A DNA stretch of 64,000 nt from Amphiduros pacificus (taxonomy: Eukaryota; Annelida; Polychaeta; Phyllodocida; Hesionidae): the NCBI GenBank assembly GCA_949316495.1, contig OX439010.1, forward strand, positions 12,570,809 to 12,634,808, read 5' to 3'. How positions within the stretch are numbered: position 1 is the stretch's first letter; each line of letters opens with the position of its first letter. The notes beneath the pieces are model-generated. The model worked only from the letters and a program-made list of their open reading frames with translations, made no database searches and was not told the DNA's origin. The position numbers were made by a program, and so were the translations under genes. Below, piece after piece: positions 21,677 through 34,000 of this stretch.

Positions 21677-24382
21677 ATATTAACTATGCAGTTTTGTATT
21701 AAAAAAGAAAAATCAAATAAAAGAATTAACCCATTATTGTAAAATCCCCAAAGTCTCATTCCAAAATAAGAACAGAAATGAAATTTTAGAAATATAAAAT
21801 ATTTTAGGGGGTACTATACCAATTATTACAAAAGGGTATAATGGTAATTAATTTTCACCATAAATGGAAATAATAAACAGTATCCATTACTCAGAATATT
21901 GACAATTATTTAAATACAATCATAAGTGCTCATGAAGAGCTCATGAAGAATACAACATCATTGGGAACATTCCATACTTAAGTGGTGTATATGCACATAT
22001 TTTTTACCCTTTTCTGGGAATAATCTGCAAGACTTGTGTGATTGACAGAGTGATTGTACTAGTTCTGCATTATTTTGAAACATTTTCATGTGCAGTGTGT
22101 GAAACACTTATTTGGCATGAAAGATCAAATTTGATATTGTAAACTTTCTTAGATTATTGGTATGCTTATAATATTGACCATTTTTAAGTGTTGTGAATAA
22201 CATAACATCTTTCTTTAAGTCATTCCATCAGTTACTTAGTTTGAAAACCAAGTTTGTGCTGTACCATGGTAGTGCTTTCATGTTTGAGATTGAATGAAAG
22301 GAAGAATTTCTGACATGTACTTGTTTTGACAATAAAAATATAAAATCCAACAATTAAGACTTATAGTTTTACATTATTTTATGTTAATGGTGAATTGCTT
22401 AATTCATCTCGAAGTTATTATTGCGTCTTTCACCCATCTGTCTGGATCAATTTGTCAATAGACAAAATGGTCTTTGATTTTTCAAGGACAAAAATATCAG
22501 GCCCAGAAAGCTTAATGATAGCAATGACATAATTGACCTTTATATTACAATTTGGTTATATAATTCCATTTTTACACACAGTGACACTAATCTCCCCACC
22601 CCTGAATATGAGTGGTATGAATATGCCTCGAAAGTTGACTGCCAATATTTGTTGATGGTCAATGTGATTATTTGAGGAAGATCAGGCAATAAGTATTGTC
22701 ATGTGAATAATGTAGATACAGAAGGCAGCAAGAGTGGCATCTGGTTCAGGTTCAGACAGGTTAACATTTTGTTAGACCTGCATGGCTAGTTTTTTATTGA
22801 TTGGGCCAATTACAAGTTCAATAAAGTTCAAGACTCGACATAATTTCATGGTCGGAAAGAAAATAGGAAATGGTTCATCCATGTTGACTTTGCTACATTC
22901 TTTACAGTATTAAGCCATCTGTGACATTAAACCATTTTTGATAGAAAATATTGTCACATATTGCCTTAATAACATATTTCATCAGCATTGGGGCATAGAT
23001 CAGGCAGAATTTATGATTATTTTATGTAGTCAATTTTAGTGGCTAACACTGCACTTTTTCCACTAGAGGGGGCTACTGAGACTCCTGCCAGAGGCATGTT
23101 GGTTTGAGATCAACCGCATGAACAGCATCCTGTATTTCCAAATTATACAAACGAAAATGAGAAAATGTTTCCCAAGGAACAAAATTTTTAACACGAAAAT
23201 AACATTAACATCTGAAAATAAGCATTTCCCTGATGTGTAACCTGCACAACTGATGTGCTTGTCTGATATCTTATGAAAACTATCAGGAAACAAGACAATA
23301 CTATTTTGACAAATCTATTTGTAATCATATCCTATGATTCAAATATTGTAGTGCTTAGATATTGATTAAATCATTGATACTTTGATTTATAACGTGGTAT
23401 GTATGCAGATATACTACTTCACATAAGGTACAAATCTTGGTTATGGTCTTCTCTGCCACTAGGGGGCACTCATTGAAAAAAACCCAAGTGATTATGATAA
23501 AATGAAAATTGTCTTGACTGAATGAAACAGAAACTATAAAAAATAGTACAAAATATTATTACTTCACCTTGTGTATTTTTCTGTAGTAGCCGTGTGTAAA
23601 GTAATCTCGGAGGATGTGGGATTAAATGTGTTGATATATACTCAATGAATTCACAAAATGGCCAAATAGAGACTGAAAATGTGGCTCCCCCACATCATGG
23701 GTTTCTCGTGAGAATAAGAACACGTCCCAGCAAGGTGAAAGTCTTGAAGAACCCATTCCCTGCACGTCCTCTCCACATGGGAGGAACGATCGTATTAATG
23801 ATTATCTGTCTGCTTTATTTTTCACTCACTCTAAATAAACCTGAAGAAATACTTTTCTGGAAAATTTCTATGAATCAATATAAAGCATCTCTAAAAGAAA
23901 GTTGTCTTTGAAACTGTGATGTGCTGTGAACATCAGTAGAGATATGTATTTATTTAACAAAATAGATTAGAAGTTCAATATCTTTTTCATATGACTGCGT
24001 TTTTGTAGTAAAGTAAAAATATATACAATGTATGTGTATATATATGCGTGTGCTTTTATGCTGATGTCACATAATGTGCTCTATACTTTGTTTCATCAGT
24101 ATTTATAAAGGCGTATAAGGGATTTGATTAGTATTGTTTAATATAGCCTTATCATTTCTCTTTCATTCTGAAATTTTTAACACGTAATTTTGCAATACAA
24201 TATTTACTCTGTTCGTGAATGATTGTAAAATAACTTTTATAATACCCCAAAAAATATTTGTAGATAACCGCTAGTGGGAAGAAATCAACTCTCATCCCTT
24301 TTAAATAGGCATATCAGGATGAAAATATACCTATATAAATATATCTCATATTTATGCTGTATTCTACATCTATGATGATCAT
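21677..24382. other. Intergenic, downstream of PPIB
   Basis: AT-rich sequence without a supportable gene. The interval 23060-23500 shares phrases with 46440-46760 (TGTATTTCCAAAT..AAAATGAGAA and CTCTG(C/T)CACTA(G/A)GGG..ACTCATTGAAAAAAACCC), so a diverged dispersed repeat is present. An 88-codon frame at 23645-23911 has no recognised domain or splice sites. Confidence 0.45.
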
Positions 24383-24662
24383 GGGCCGTGGCGCAGTTAG
24401 TTGAGCGCCAACTCCTCTGTGGTGATCCAATGGTCATGAGTTAGATCCACGGCCATGCCAAGATTGAATTAATGATAGAATTTCACACATGAGCTGAGGC
24501 CAGTGCCCAAAGGGTTAACCCATTGTCCTTGTAAATCTGTGACCAGGTGGGTTGTTATGTCAAGGAATTGTGACAGTGAGACAGCATTATATCTTCTACA
24601 AGTAGGCCTCATCATGAAATGACTGAAATGATATTGAAAGAGATGTAAAACCACAAACAAAT
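24383..24662 (+). mobile_element. tRNA-derived SINE
   Basis: It starts GGGCCGTGGCGCAGTTAGTT (A-box region) and has a decayed B-box (GAGTTAGATCCACGG), then a body with TGAGCTGAGGCCAGTGCCC and GGGTTAACCCATTGTCC, ending GATGTAAAACCACAAACAAA. It is the same family as the copies at 11090, 53398 and 57013. It lacks the short GCTTATTAGCACTA insert seen in two of the others. Confidence 0.88.
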
Positions 24663-24889
24663 CGACATCTACGTTTACTCGGCAAGACCAATTTGCATCC
24701 CACTGAAGATTTTGTAGAACTGCATTTTATCCCCTTTGTGAATTTGATTCCTGGAAAATTTCACAAATATATCTTACTTATATATAAAGTTAATACATGT
24801 AACCATTTGGAAAGTACAAAATATCAGCAGACATGATCAGCAGAAATCTGTCCTGGACTCCACATCAAAGAGGTAAATTGAAGTATCCC

Positions 24890-25345
24890 AGTTTGATGTT
24901 TTAGAAAGTTTACAATCTGTTGAGAGCAGAAATAAAAAGAATCCACTGACACAAAAAGTGCTGGAAAGATGACGTATTAATGGTTGACCAGAAAAAAAGA
25001 TTATATTTTCTGGATTCCAAGACATATAGGTATAAAAGCTGATAGTTGAGCAAAAGAAGCCTTAAATAAAAGGCCACCTACCGAGTAAAAAAATGTTAAA
25101 ATACATTGATGAGATATGAATGACAGTAAAACCGACATGAGATGAAAGTTAGAAATCATGCCGTAAAATAGATCATGAAGAAGTGGTATTATCACATGTA
25201 CGGATTGGACAGTCATGTAACACATTGTTATTTCTTGAAGGGCAAAGATCAGCCAGAATGTGTTCCCTGCTGTCAAACCATTTTGACAGTCAAACACATT
25301 ATGCTTGACTGTGCTCAAATTGATAACAAAGGTGAATAATTTGGT
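24890..25345 (+). mobile_element. Decayed LINE fragment: RNase H and C-terminal zinc-knuckle region
   Basis: Translated pieces include FWIPRHIGIKAD (about 25004-25040), the hallmark end of the RNase H domain in non-LTR retrotransposons, AKEALNKRPPTE (25053-25088) and ECVPCCQTILTVKHIMLDC (25258-25314), the C-terminal CxxC..H..C segment. The reading frame is broken several times between these blocks. The reverse transcriptase part is absent. A second related fragment is at 53815-53935. Confidence 0.75.
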
Positions 25346-27600
25346 AAATAGAAAATGTATTCGAAAAATGTATTCAACATAGATATTATTATCATTTTAA
25401 AAAGAATTCGACCTGTTTAATCATTTTAAGGGTAGAATAGTGAGTTGGCTTCATTGTCCAGCAAGACACTTAAGCCACCTCATTGACCATGATATAAAGT
25501 ATTTTGAAGTGTGGCGGTTATTGTCTGTTTACATGTAATTTGTCATTCAGCTTTAAATGTTTTACTGTTTGTTTATTAAAATGCCCTTGTGTCCTGTGAG
25601 ATTTTACATGAGTCGATCCTCATTTAAAAAAGTTTTTAATATGTACCTTAACAACACTGAATTGATAACCTTGATGTGCCATTCATTCATTCATTCATTT
25701 ACTTAATAAATATAAGATTGATGAACCTCTTTACTTTAATTTACAGTCTGATGCAGACAATATATTGACTTGTAATAAGATAAACTTTCTTATTAAATTT
25801 CATTGTCAAAGAAAAGAAAACATATCTGCAACATAGGGCTGCAGGAATATTTTGAATATAAGAGAATAAAAGAACAGAGTCGTTCCAATAGTTTGAATCC
25901 TTTTTGCTCGTATTAAATGGGATATTTTCAATTAATTAGTTTAAAGGCGTATTTTATTCTTCTCAGGGAAATAGTACAATTAATTATTTTAAAAAAAAAT
26001 GGTTCATTCATTGTGAGAAGTACTTTCATGATTTTTACCCGGGGAGCTCGAGGTTGGGTTGGATTTGAAAACCTCAACCTGATTTAGACAAATATACTAT
26101 CTTAATTTGTACCCTGATTTTGGACTAGGATCAATTTTGATACCCTCATTTAGTGATGATGCATAGTTTAAATGATATCCTGACTTAAGGGTGATGCAAT
26201 TTGAAAATGATACCCTGTTTTAGAAGTTGTGCATTCAAACCCAAATAAGTAATAAAAAGTCTTTCACGTTTTCATACTTTAACCATATTTTGTAATTGTA
26301 TATTTAATAGTAGCAGCATTTCCCCAAGTAATGAAAAGCAGGAGAGTCTGTTTTTCCATGCTTTTCCATGTCCTGGCTTTGTAATCCCAGTTAAACAGGG
26401 ACCAGTGTGTCAATATCACACACAAAGATGCTTTTGATATGGAGAGAACATGTCATGTTAATACCACACAGAATATGTACAACTTTGATTTGTACCAGCC
26501 CTGATGAACCATGTCAGTTACTGTTATAACATGTCACCTGGAAGATGTCACCTGGAAGATGGGAGACCTTGTTTGCTTTATATACACTCTTTCTTGGAGA
26601 CTTGTGTAGGGGGCAGGACAGTAAGTGGGACTTCAAGGGTCTTAATTAGGAGTAGACATTGGTAGTCAATGGACCTGAAGTAGGAAGAAGATGACGAATT
26701 CGGAGATTTGGAAATGGTATTGTGATCCCTTTTAGGCAGAAAATTTAAATATCCTGTTTTAGGAGAAACAATAAAATATCTTAACCTGACGGTTTGAGGC
26801 AGAAGCGAGACTTCTGCCCAGATTGAATAAATTAGCTCTTCGATACAGAAAAGCATACTTTTCTCAAAAACTCTCATTTTCAAAATTGGCGTTGCATATA
26901 TATTATCTGTGACAGGTAAATTGCAAATAGATTAATTCAATAAGTCTTGGATATAGCATCCAATAACAATTTGTGTGCTGCCACTATGCCCATACAATAA
27001 CAGAAGGAATTTGAGAATGAATTCATAGGAAACCAATTCTCCTAGGTCTCTCTGCCACAGAAATGTGAGGATTTAGTCACGAATAGAATTGACTTTCAAG
27101 TCCTCACATTACTAAGTTAGGCACACTCCACAGAGAATATGTTAGAAACCTATCGTTAACCATTCACTTTCTCCACTGTATGGCGAGTGTAAACATTTTA
27201 CTGAAAGTGAAAAGTAAGTTTCAAACTCAAACTTGTGCAGCAATAAAGGCAATTTGGGAAATAAAATAGGACAATAAATTCTCAGGGTATAAATGTAATT
27301 CACCTTTATGTTTTGATTGACCCTAAGCAATCTTTTTTAAATGTTAACGGTGCTGAAACAATCAATCCAATCCATTGATTTTAATAAATGTTGTATATAT
27401 CTGGTTTGTGGATGTATGTATAAAAATGTGTTTGTGTGCGTGCGTACGTGCGTGCGTGCGTGCGTGTGTGTGTGTGACTTAAAGAGACAAACAACAGTGT
27501 TCTAATACTTTGTAAAGTTTATTTTAATGATAAAAGTGAGCTGCCCAGTTTAACTTGGTGATATGTATTAGGTTATTGTAGTGAATGTAAGGTGTGGCTG
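25346..27600. other. Intergenic, upstream of the DUF1399 gene
   Basis: AT-rich. Holds an (ATTC)n run near 25681-25700, weak repeats containing GATACCCTGATTTT at 26060-26230, a direct duplication GAAGATGTCACCTG at about 26537-26560, and a TG/CG-rich microsatellite at 27434-27475. A 101-codon minus-strand frame at 26578-26883 is not convincing. Confidence 0.45.
27434..27475. repeat. (TGCG)n/(TG)n microsatellite
   Basis: Alternating purine-pyrimidine run of GTGCG/TGCG units passing into TG units. Such runs can adopt Z-DNA. It lies about 130 bp before the CRE upstream of the DUF1399 gene. Confidence 0.9.
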
Positions 27601-27605
27601 TGTGG

Positions 27606-27613
27606 TGACGTCA
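27606..27613. promoter_or_regulatory. CRE in the DUF1399 gene promoter region
   Basis: A full TGACGTCA palindrome, within GGTGACGTCATCAC. It lies about 200 bp before the GT donor of a likely 5' untranslated exon (ending at 27802), so it is well placed for a promoter-proximal CREB/ATF site. Confidence 0.5.
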
Positions 27614-28055
27614 TCACAGATACTCTTACAACAGAGGAGTCTGCTCACGGGACTGCTGGGAAGTCACCAGAACAACTCTGAAAGAGAATCTATCGCAGGA
27701 TCGCAGCATATATACATAGAAGAAAATCTACTGTAGACTTGGAACAGCTATATCGTGAAGATCTTCCCAAGGACTGGAAAGAATTAACACCAAATTTAAT
27801 TGGTAAATGTGTTATTATATTAGTAGTTTATTTTTAATCTTGTTGCTCAACATTTATGTGCTTTTGGAGTTTTTGATATTGGCATAATTTACAAAGTAAT
27901 TTCAGTCATACATCGTGAATAACATTTCTCAAACAGAAACAAAAATATTTTCATTTCTAAGATTATATTTTATTTCTATTATTTTTTTATGCCAATGCAT
28001 CATGAAGGCAATTTTTGTATATAATTTTAGATCTGTTGGCATTACAAATTGCACA

Positions 28056-31000
28056 ATGGCGGCAATGAGAGCAGAGTTCACTCCATCCGCCAATCTAATT
28101 GCATCAGCCAGAACAGTTCATTCCTTTCTTAAGGATGTGAACACATTTCCACAACTCTTTGATAGCAATTTGGTCAATATGGCCATATATAGATACGAGA
28201 CATATTGGCTCCCCCTGGTAGACAAATACCCTTCAAAGAAGATGATTCCTCCTATTGAAATAAGGTGGATATGGCATGTCCACAAGCTGAATCCTATGGC
28301 ATACCAGGCAGACTGCAAAGTACTCTTTCAGAAGACCTTGGACAGCCTACCAACACTGAACCGCAAGGAGGAAACCGATGCTATGATCACCGCTCATGAC
28401 AAATGGAAACTGCTGCACAAAGATACAAGTAACTTTCATCTTGATTTGCAGAAGGACTGGAATGCAGAAAATCCTGTTGTCTACAAGTCCAAGCTAACAT
28501 ATGATCTCAAAGCGGCTTGTAAGCAACATATGTACTTCAACTATCAAGTCTTGTTGCCTCATTTCAAAGACAAACAGGTGCTTGAGAATGCCAAAAAGCG
28601 ATACCAGATGTTCATGAAGTTAAAAAGGAGTAATCCTGAGGTGATCCCATCTCCGGATGTAGAATTAATCTGGCATGCGCACATGGCACTTCCTGTGAGC
28701 TACTTCAATGACACCACCGCTTTCTTTGGTTCCTGTTTGCCTTACGAACTTCATGTTTTGGCTGAACCAAATGATCGACCCTATTCCATCAGCCGGGAGC
28801 TGTGGCTCAAAGCTTATAGAGATCACCTAGATGCTGGTCCGTGTAAGCCAAGGGGAAATGCTCCAACATCTAATATGGTGGCTGAAACAAGAGGACACAA
28901 TATCATTGGTATTACCTATTCCCTCACTCTTAAAAGTGTTTCTTTGGAAAATATCCCAGCAAAAAGTGTAGTGATAACAATTTGTCGACAGCCATTAGCT
29001 CCAGGTGGGTTTACCCCAAGTTACAGATGGCAGGCTCTGCAAATGTTCACTTCAAAGCCGTACTGGGAACCGTGGAAGAAGTTCTTGTTTGATACAACCA
29101 GGTCACGTGCTTTGTATGCGAGAGTTGAGGCTATTCTCGGGGGCTGCTGCTCAGACCAGAGGGAGCTGATAGGAGTCAATGAGTTGCCCTTCACTGGCCA
29201 TCCCCCATCCATAATGAATGTCAAAATGCCTCTGACCAGGAATGAGGGAGATGATACCATAACACCCACAGGCTCCATGCTTAACATGGAGGTAAAAGTA
29301 GCCAAGATTGTCAACCAGGCGATGGACAGGCCGGGACCAGGTGGGCCACTTGTGACCAAAATAGAATGCAAAGGTTTCATCGAGGTGCCTGAAACCATCG
29401 TGCCATGCCCCTGGGGACACGTGCCTCTTCCCCTGGATCACTCTCTGGATATTCCAGATGCATCTCATAAACTCACTGTTGGGGAACACATGTAAGTGAC
29501 CTTTTGTAGTGTACTGAACTCAATATTTCAATATTAGTATCGTATATATGGAACAGCATGATTAAGCTGTTTTTTCCAGGTACACATTTCCAAGGATGAC
29601 ATTCTGTACAACACATATGTTTAATGGATGCGCATTGACGTGTGTTCGTCTGTCTACCCATCCCCTTCAGTCAACTATGCATAATGTAAAATAATGCGGG
29701 ATTTTGGAAGGGGATTATTTTATGGAATTGCTCCTCCGTTAATCAGTGGCAGGTCATGTCGCTTGATCTTAACAGGGGTAGAGAGCTGGTCATCACCTGC
29801 CTCTACAGTGGGTCCTGGCAACCACACACAGTCAGTTTTAGGGGTGGGAGAGTTCTGAACAGTGCCGTACAGTATTCGCTGCTTTGCCCAAAGATATGAC
29901 ATCAGACCATTCCGTACACCTAATTCTGAACCAATTTTAGTGACCATGCTAATAACGTTTTGTTGACTTCTCACAAAAACCACACTAGTGCACCAAACCC
30001 GTCATAAAACTAAACAAATTCTTGGTAGTTGAGTATGTCTGGATTATGATATTGTTTTTGTATATTTTATAGTAAATGGTTTTGGGGGAATTTTTGTGTC
30101 CCAAAGTTAACATTACTCCTGGGTTTTTTGCAATCTGAAACTGTAGATTTGTGTTTTAAGTCTGGCACCTTTCTAAGTTCTCCCACCACTGTGTATCCTT
30201 TCAGCGTGCTTTATTATTTTTCCCTAGTCTATTGTCAAAATGTGTTTTAAAGATATTTTCCACACACACACATACACACACACAATCCAACAGTAATCCA
30301 ACAAAGTCCGTGGTGATAAAGAGTTAAAACCTTTTATTGCGACATGTTTCAGTCCTTCAAGGCTTAACTAACAAACCATTGAAAGTGTTCACTTATATAT
30401 CATTACAAGAGTATGTGGTAAACAAGCTATATTATATATATATATTTATATATATATATATAAATACTAAGTGTTGATGTATCTGTACACGCATTGTAGG
30501 ATAAGTAACCATGAAGGGCGGTGGATCTACACAGTGAGAGTAGTACACTGCCCGTCCCGGGGAATGTGTGCAGCCATAGTCTACGATGACCAGGACAAAA
30601 TGATGGCAGAAACCCACCTCATCGGCCCAGACCAGCTGCCGACTGCCTCACAGGTGAGACACTAACTGTAGGGTCTGTCACGCTGGGAAAGCTCCGTGAA
30701 ATTTGTTAACAATTTCCGAACAGCAGAAATGTTATGGAGCTGTCACACTATGACGTTTGATGGGGCTGTCATACTATGATGTTTTTGATAACATTTGATG
30801 GAGCTGTCACACTGTGACGTTTTTGATAACATTTGATGGGGCTGTCACACTATGATGTTTTTGATAACATTTGATGGAGCTGTCACACTGTGACGTTTTT
30901 GATAACATTTGATGGGGCTGTCACACTATGATGTTTTTGATAACATTTGATGGAGCTGTCACACTGTGACGTTTTTGATAACAATTGATGGAGCTGTCAC

Positions 31001-34000
31001 ACTATGACGTTTTTGATAACAATTGATGGGGCTGTCACACTTTGACGTTTTTGAAAATAATTGATGGAGCTGTCACACTATGACGTTTTTGATAACAATT
31101 GATGGAGCTGTCACACTTTGACGTTTTTGAAAATAATTGATGGAGCTGTCACACTATGACGTTTTTGATAACAATTGATGGGGCTGTCACGCTATGACGT
31201 TTTTGATAACAATTGATGGAGCTGTCACGCTATGACGTTTTTGATATCAATTGATGGAGCTGTCACGCTATGACGTTTTTGATAACAATTGATGGGGCTG
31301 TCACGCAATGACGTTTTTGATAACATTTGATGGAGATGTCACACTATGACGTTTTTGATATCATCTGATTGGGCTGTCCCACGTTTTTGACAACATTTGG
31401 GAGGACGGGAGGTGGTGGGTTCGACTCCCATTGCCGGCAGTGTTGCTTTCACACTGGTTAAAAGGCTCGAAAGTCGACCTGATATGGCCATAGTTGCTGA
31501 AAGGGTCGTAAAAACACCATTTCACAATTTCACAATTTTGACAACATTTGAGGGGGGTGTCACTAGGGATGGGCCCCGGTACTGACGAATCCCGGGAACC
31601 CACTGGTTTCTAATGTTTTGGAACCGTCCCGGTTCTTTCAACTTGAACCGATGCTTGGAGCCGGTACTGTACCTACCTCTCTCAGTAATTAATATGTAAA
31701 CAGTACTCCCAGCTTCACTTGCAATACTCATGCAAACATATCAAAGAAAATACACACTCCTTGTAATGTTTGCCAGAAACACCTGTTTAATATTTCTCAA
31801 TTTTATTTGATGTTACACTGTAATTAATTCCTCTTGTTGCATCAATGTGTAAGATCTGACACACGAATGCTGGGTGAGGGTCACATGTGGGTCACATTAT
31901 GATGCCTAGTAGCACACCCCAGCCTCTTGTAACTAAATTGGTTAATTACCCTATAGACATGTGGTCAAGTGGGGGAACTACAGCTCAATACTATTGATAA
32001 AAGATAGTCATTTTCAATACTTGCTTAGTCGTTTTGTGTCTGGACTCACATATTCATTTTTATTAGTTATTATCAAAGTATTCTCAGTAAGTGCAACCAT
32101 ATGTGGCCATTTAGTTACTAAACATCTTTCAATTTTGTTTGTGAAGTTCAGGTGTGTTGTTTTCAATGGGGCAGTATGGTATCCCTATCGTCAGGTATCG
32201 GTATTGGTATCGTTTATAAAGTATTGGTATCGTACCGCTAAATTATTAACAGGGCCCATCCCTAGGTGTCACACTATGACGTTTGATGGGGCTGTCACAC
32301 TATAACGTTTTTGATAACATTTGATGGGGCTGTCACACTATGACGTTCTTTTGATAACATTTAATCGAACTGTCATACTATGAAGTTTTGGATAACATTG
32401 GCCCAGACACTAACTATAGGGTCTGTCACGCTGGGAAAGCTCCGTGAAATTTGTTAACAATTTCCGAACAGCAGAAATGTTATGGGGCTGTCACACTATG
32501 ACGTTCGATGGGGCTGTCACACTGTGTCGTTTTTGATAATATTTGATGGAGATGTCACACTGACGTTTGATGGAGCTGTCGCACCATGATGTTTGATGGG
32601 GTCGTCACACTATGACGTTTTTGATAACATCTGATGGGACTGTCACACTATGACGTTCTTTTGATAATATTTGATGGAACTGTCATACTATGAAGGTTTT
32701 GTTAACATTTGATGGAGATGTCACACTATGACATTTGATGGGGGTGTCACACTATGACGTTTTTGATAACATTTGATTGGGGTGTCACACTATGACGTTT
32801 TTGATAACATTTGATGGGGGTGTCACACCATGCAGTTTTTGATAACATTTGATGGGGGTGTCACACCATGCAGTTTTTGATAACATTTGATGGGGGTGTC
32901 ACACTGACGTTTGATGGAGCTGTCACTTCCCAGCGGTGGGAATTTTAGAGCGAGTGGCCTATTATGAAAATCTTGATCATGAAATATCTTGTGACTGGAG
33001 CTTTTCTGAGCCTGCCGAACCAACGCAGTTTAAACACGATCGGAGGCAGCCCTGGTGTGATAGACATTTTTACCAGTTGTAGCTACCTCAAAATTAATTT
33101 GCTCAGGTTCTCAGTTCTGACCAGATTAGTGTCTCTGTGAAGTTACATACAATGAGGGAGATCCCATGTTTTTTTTGTTGTTTCAGGTGAAATTGCCAAA
33201 GCAGTGTGTTGTAATTGACCCCAGCCGCCATGAGAAGGCTATGGTAATATGTGACATCCAGGGTGACTGGGGAGTGGTGGTAGCGAGGTGGGGAGCATAC
33301 AAGGATGGCAACCTCACAGGTAACTATAAAACACAGACATGAAACTCGGAGGCCATCTTGGATGTTGATTGGTCGATAATCAGATCATGGAGATCCATGC
33401 ATATACATCACAGTAACTACCTCAATCATATGTATTACCTCATCACAAATTTATTTTAATTTAAGACATCATTGATGTTCATTTTTATCTTTAATAATAA
33501 TAATGCTAAATCAGTAACATACAATAGTGATACCACAGCTGTTGTTCATGTATATACAGCCGATTTATTGACCAATCACAGCAACCAAGATAGTAGTAGG
33601 GTTGAAGAAAACTCTTTTGACCAATCACAGCCTGCTTTACCAAAAACGTTTTTGAAGGTGCAGAAAATAATCATGTAGTATAAAGAAACAATCTCCTTAT
33701 CAAAACCATTAAGTATGAAGACCAACAGATCCCCTCATAGCTCAAATAATAAATTTTCAGAAAGTTATGCGGACGTGTTGTTAAAATTTCGAATTGCTTG
33801 GTTGAGAAAAATCGAAGAATGCCACTGAATTGTTTGGTCAGAGATATTTAAACAGAGATTGAAAAGAGCAGGTCTGCCATTAGGTGTCATCTCGCGGTGC
33901 ACCATCCAATTCTCACATGGTCTTGCAATCGTTTTTGCACAAATTATAAAAAGGTTCTCCATCTAAATGCTATAAAGCAGTACCTTTATAATCTACTGCA

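Noticed and set aside
26578-26883. 101-codon minus-strand frame
   Set aside because: No start context, homology or splice partner. Indistinguishable from chance.
29021-29489. Minus-strand frames of 112 and 125 codons
   Set aside because: Antisense shadows of the long DUF1399-A exon.
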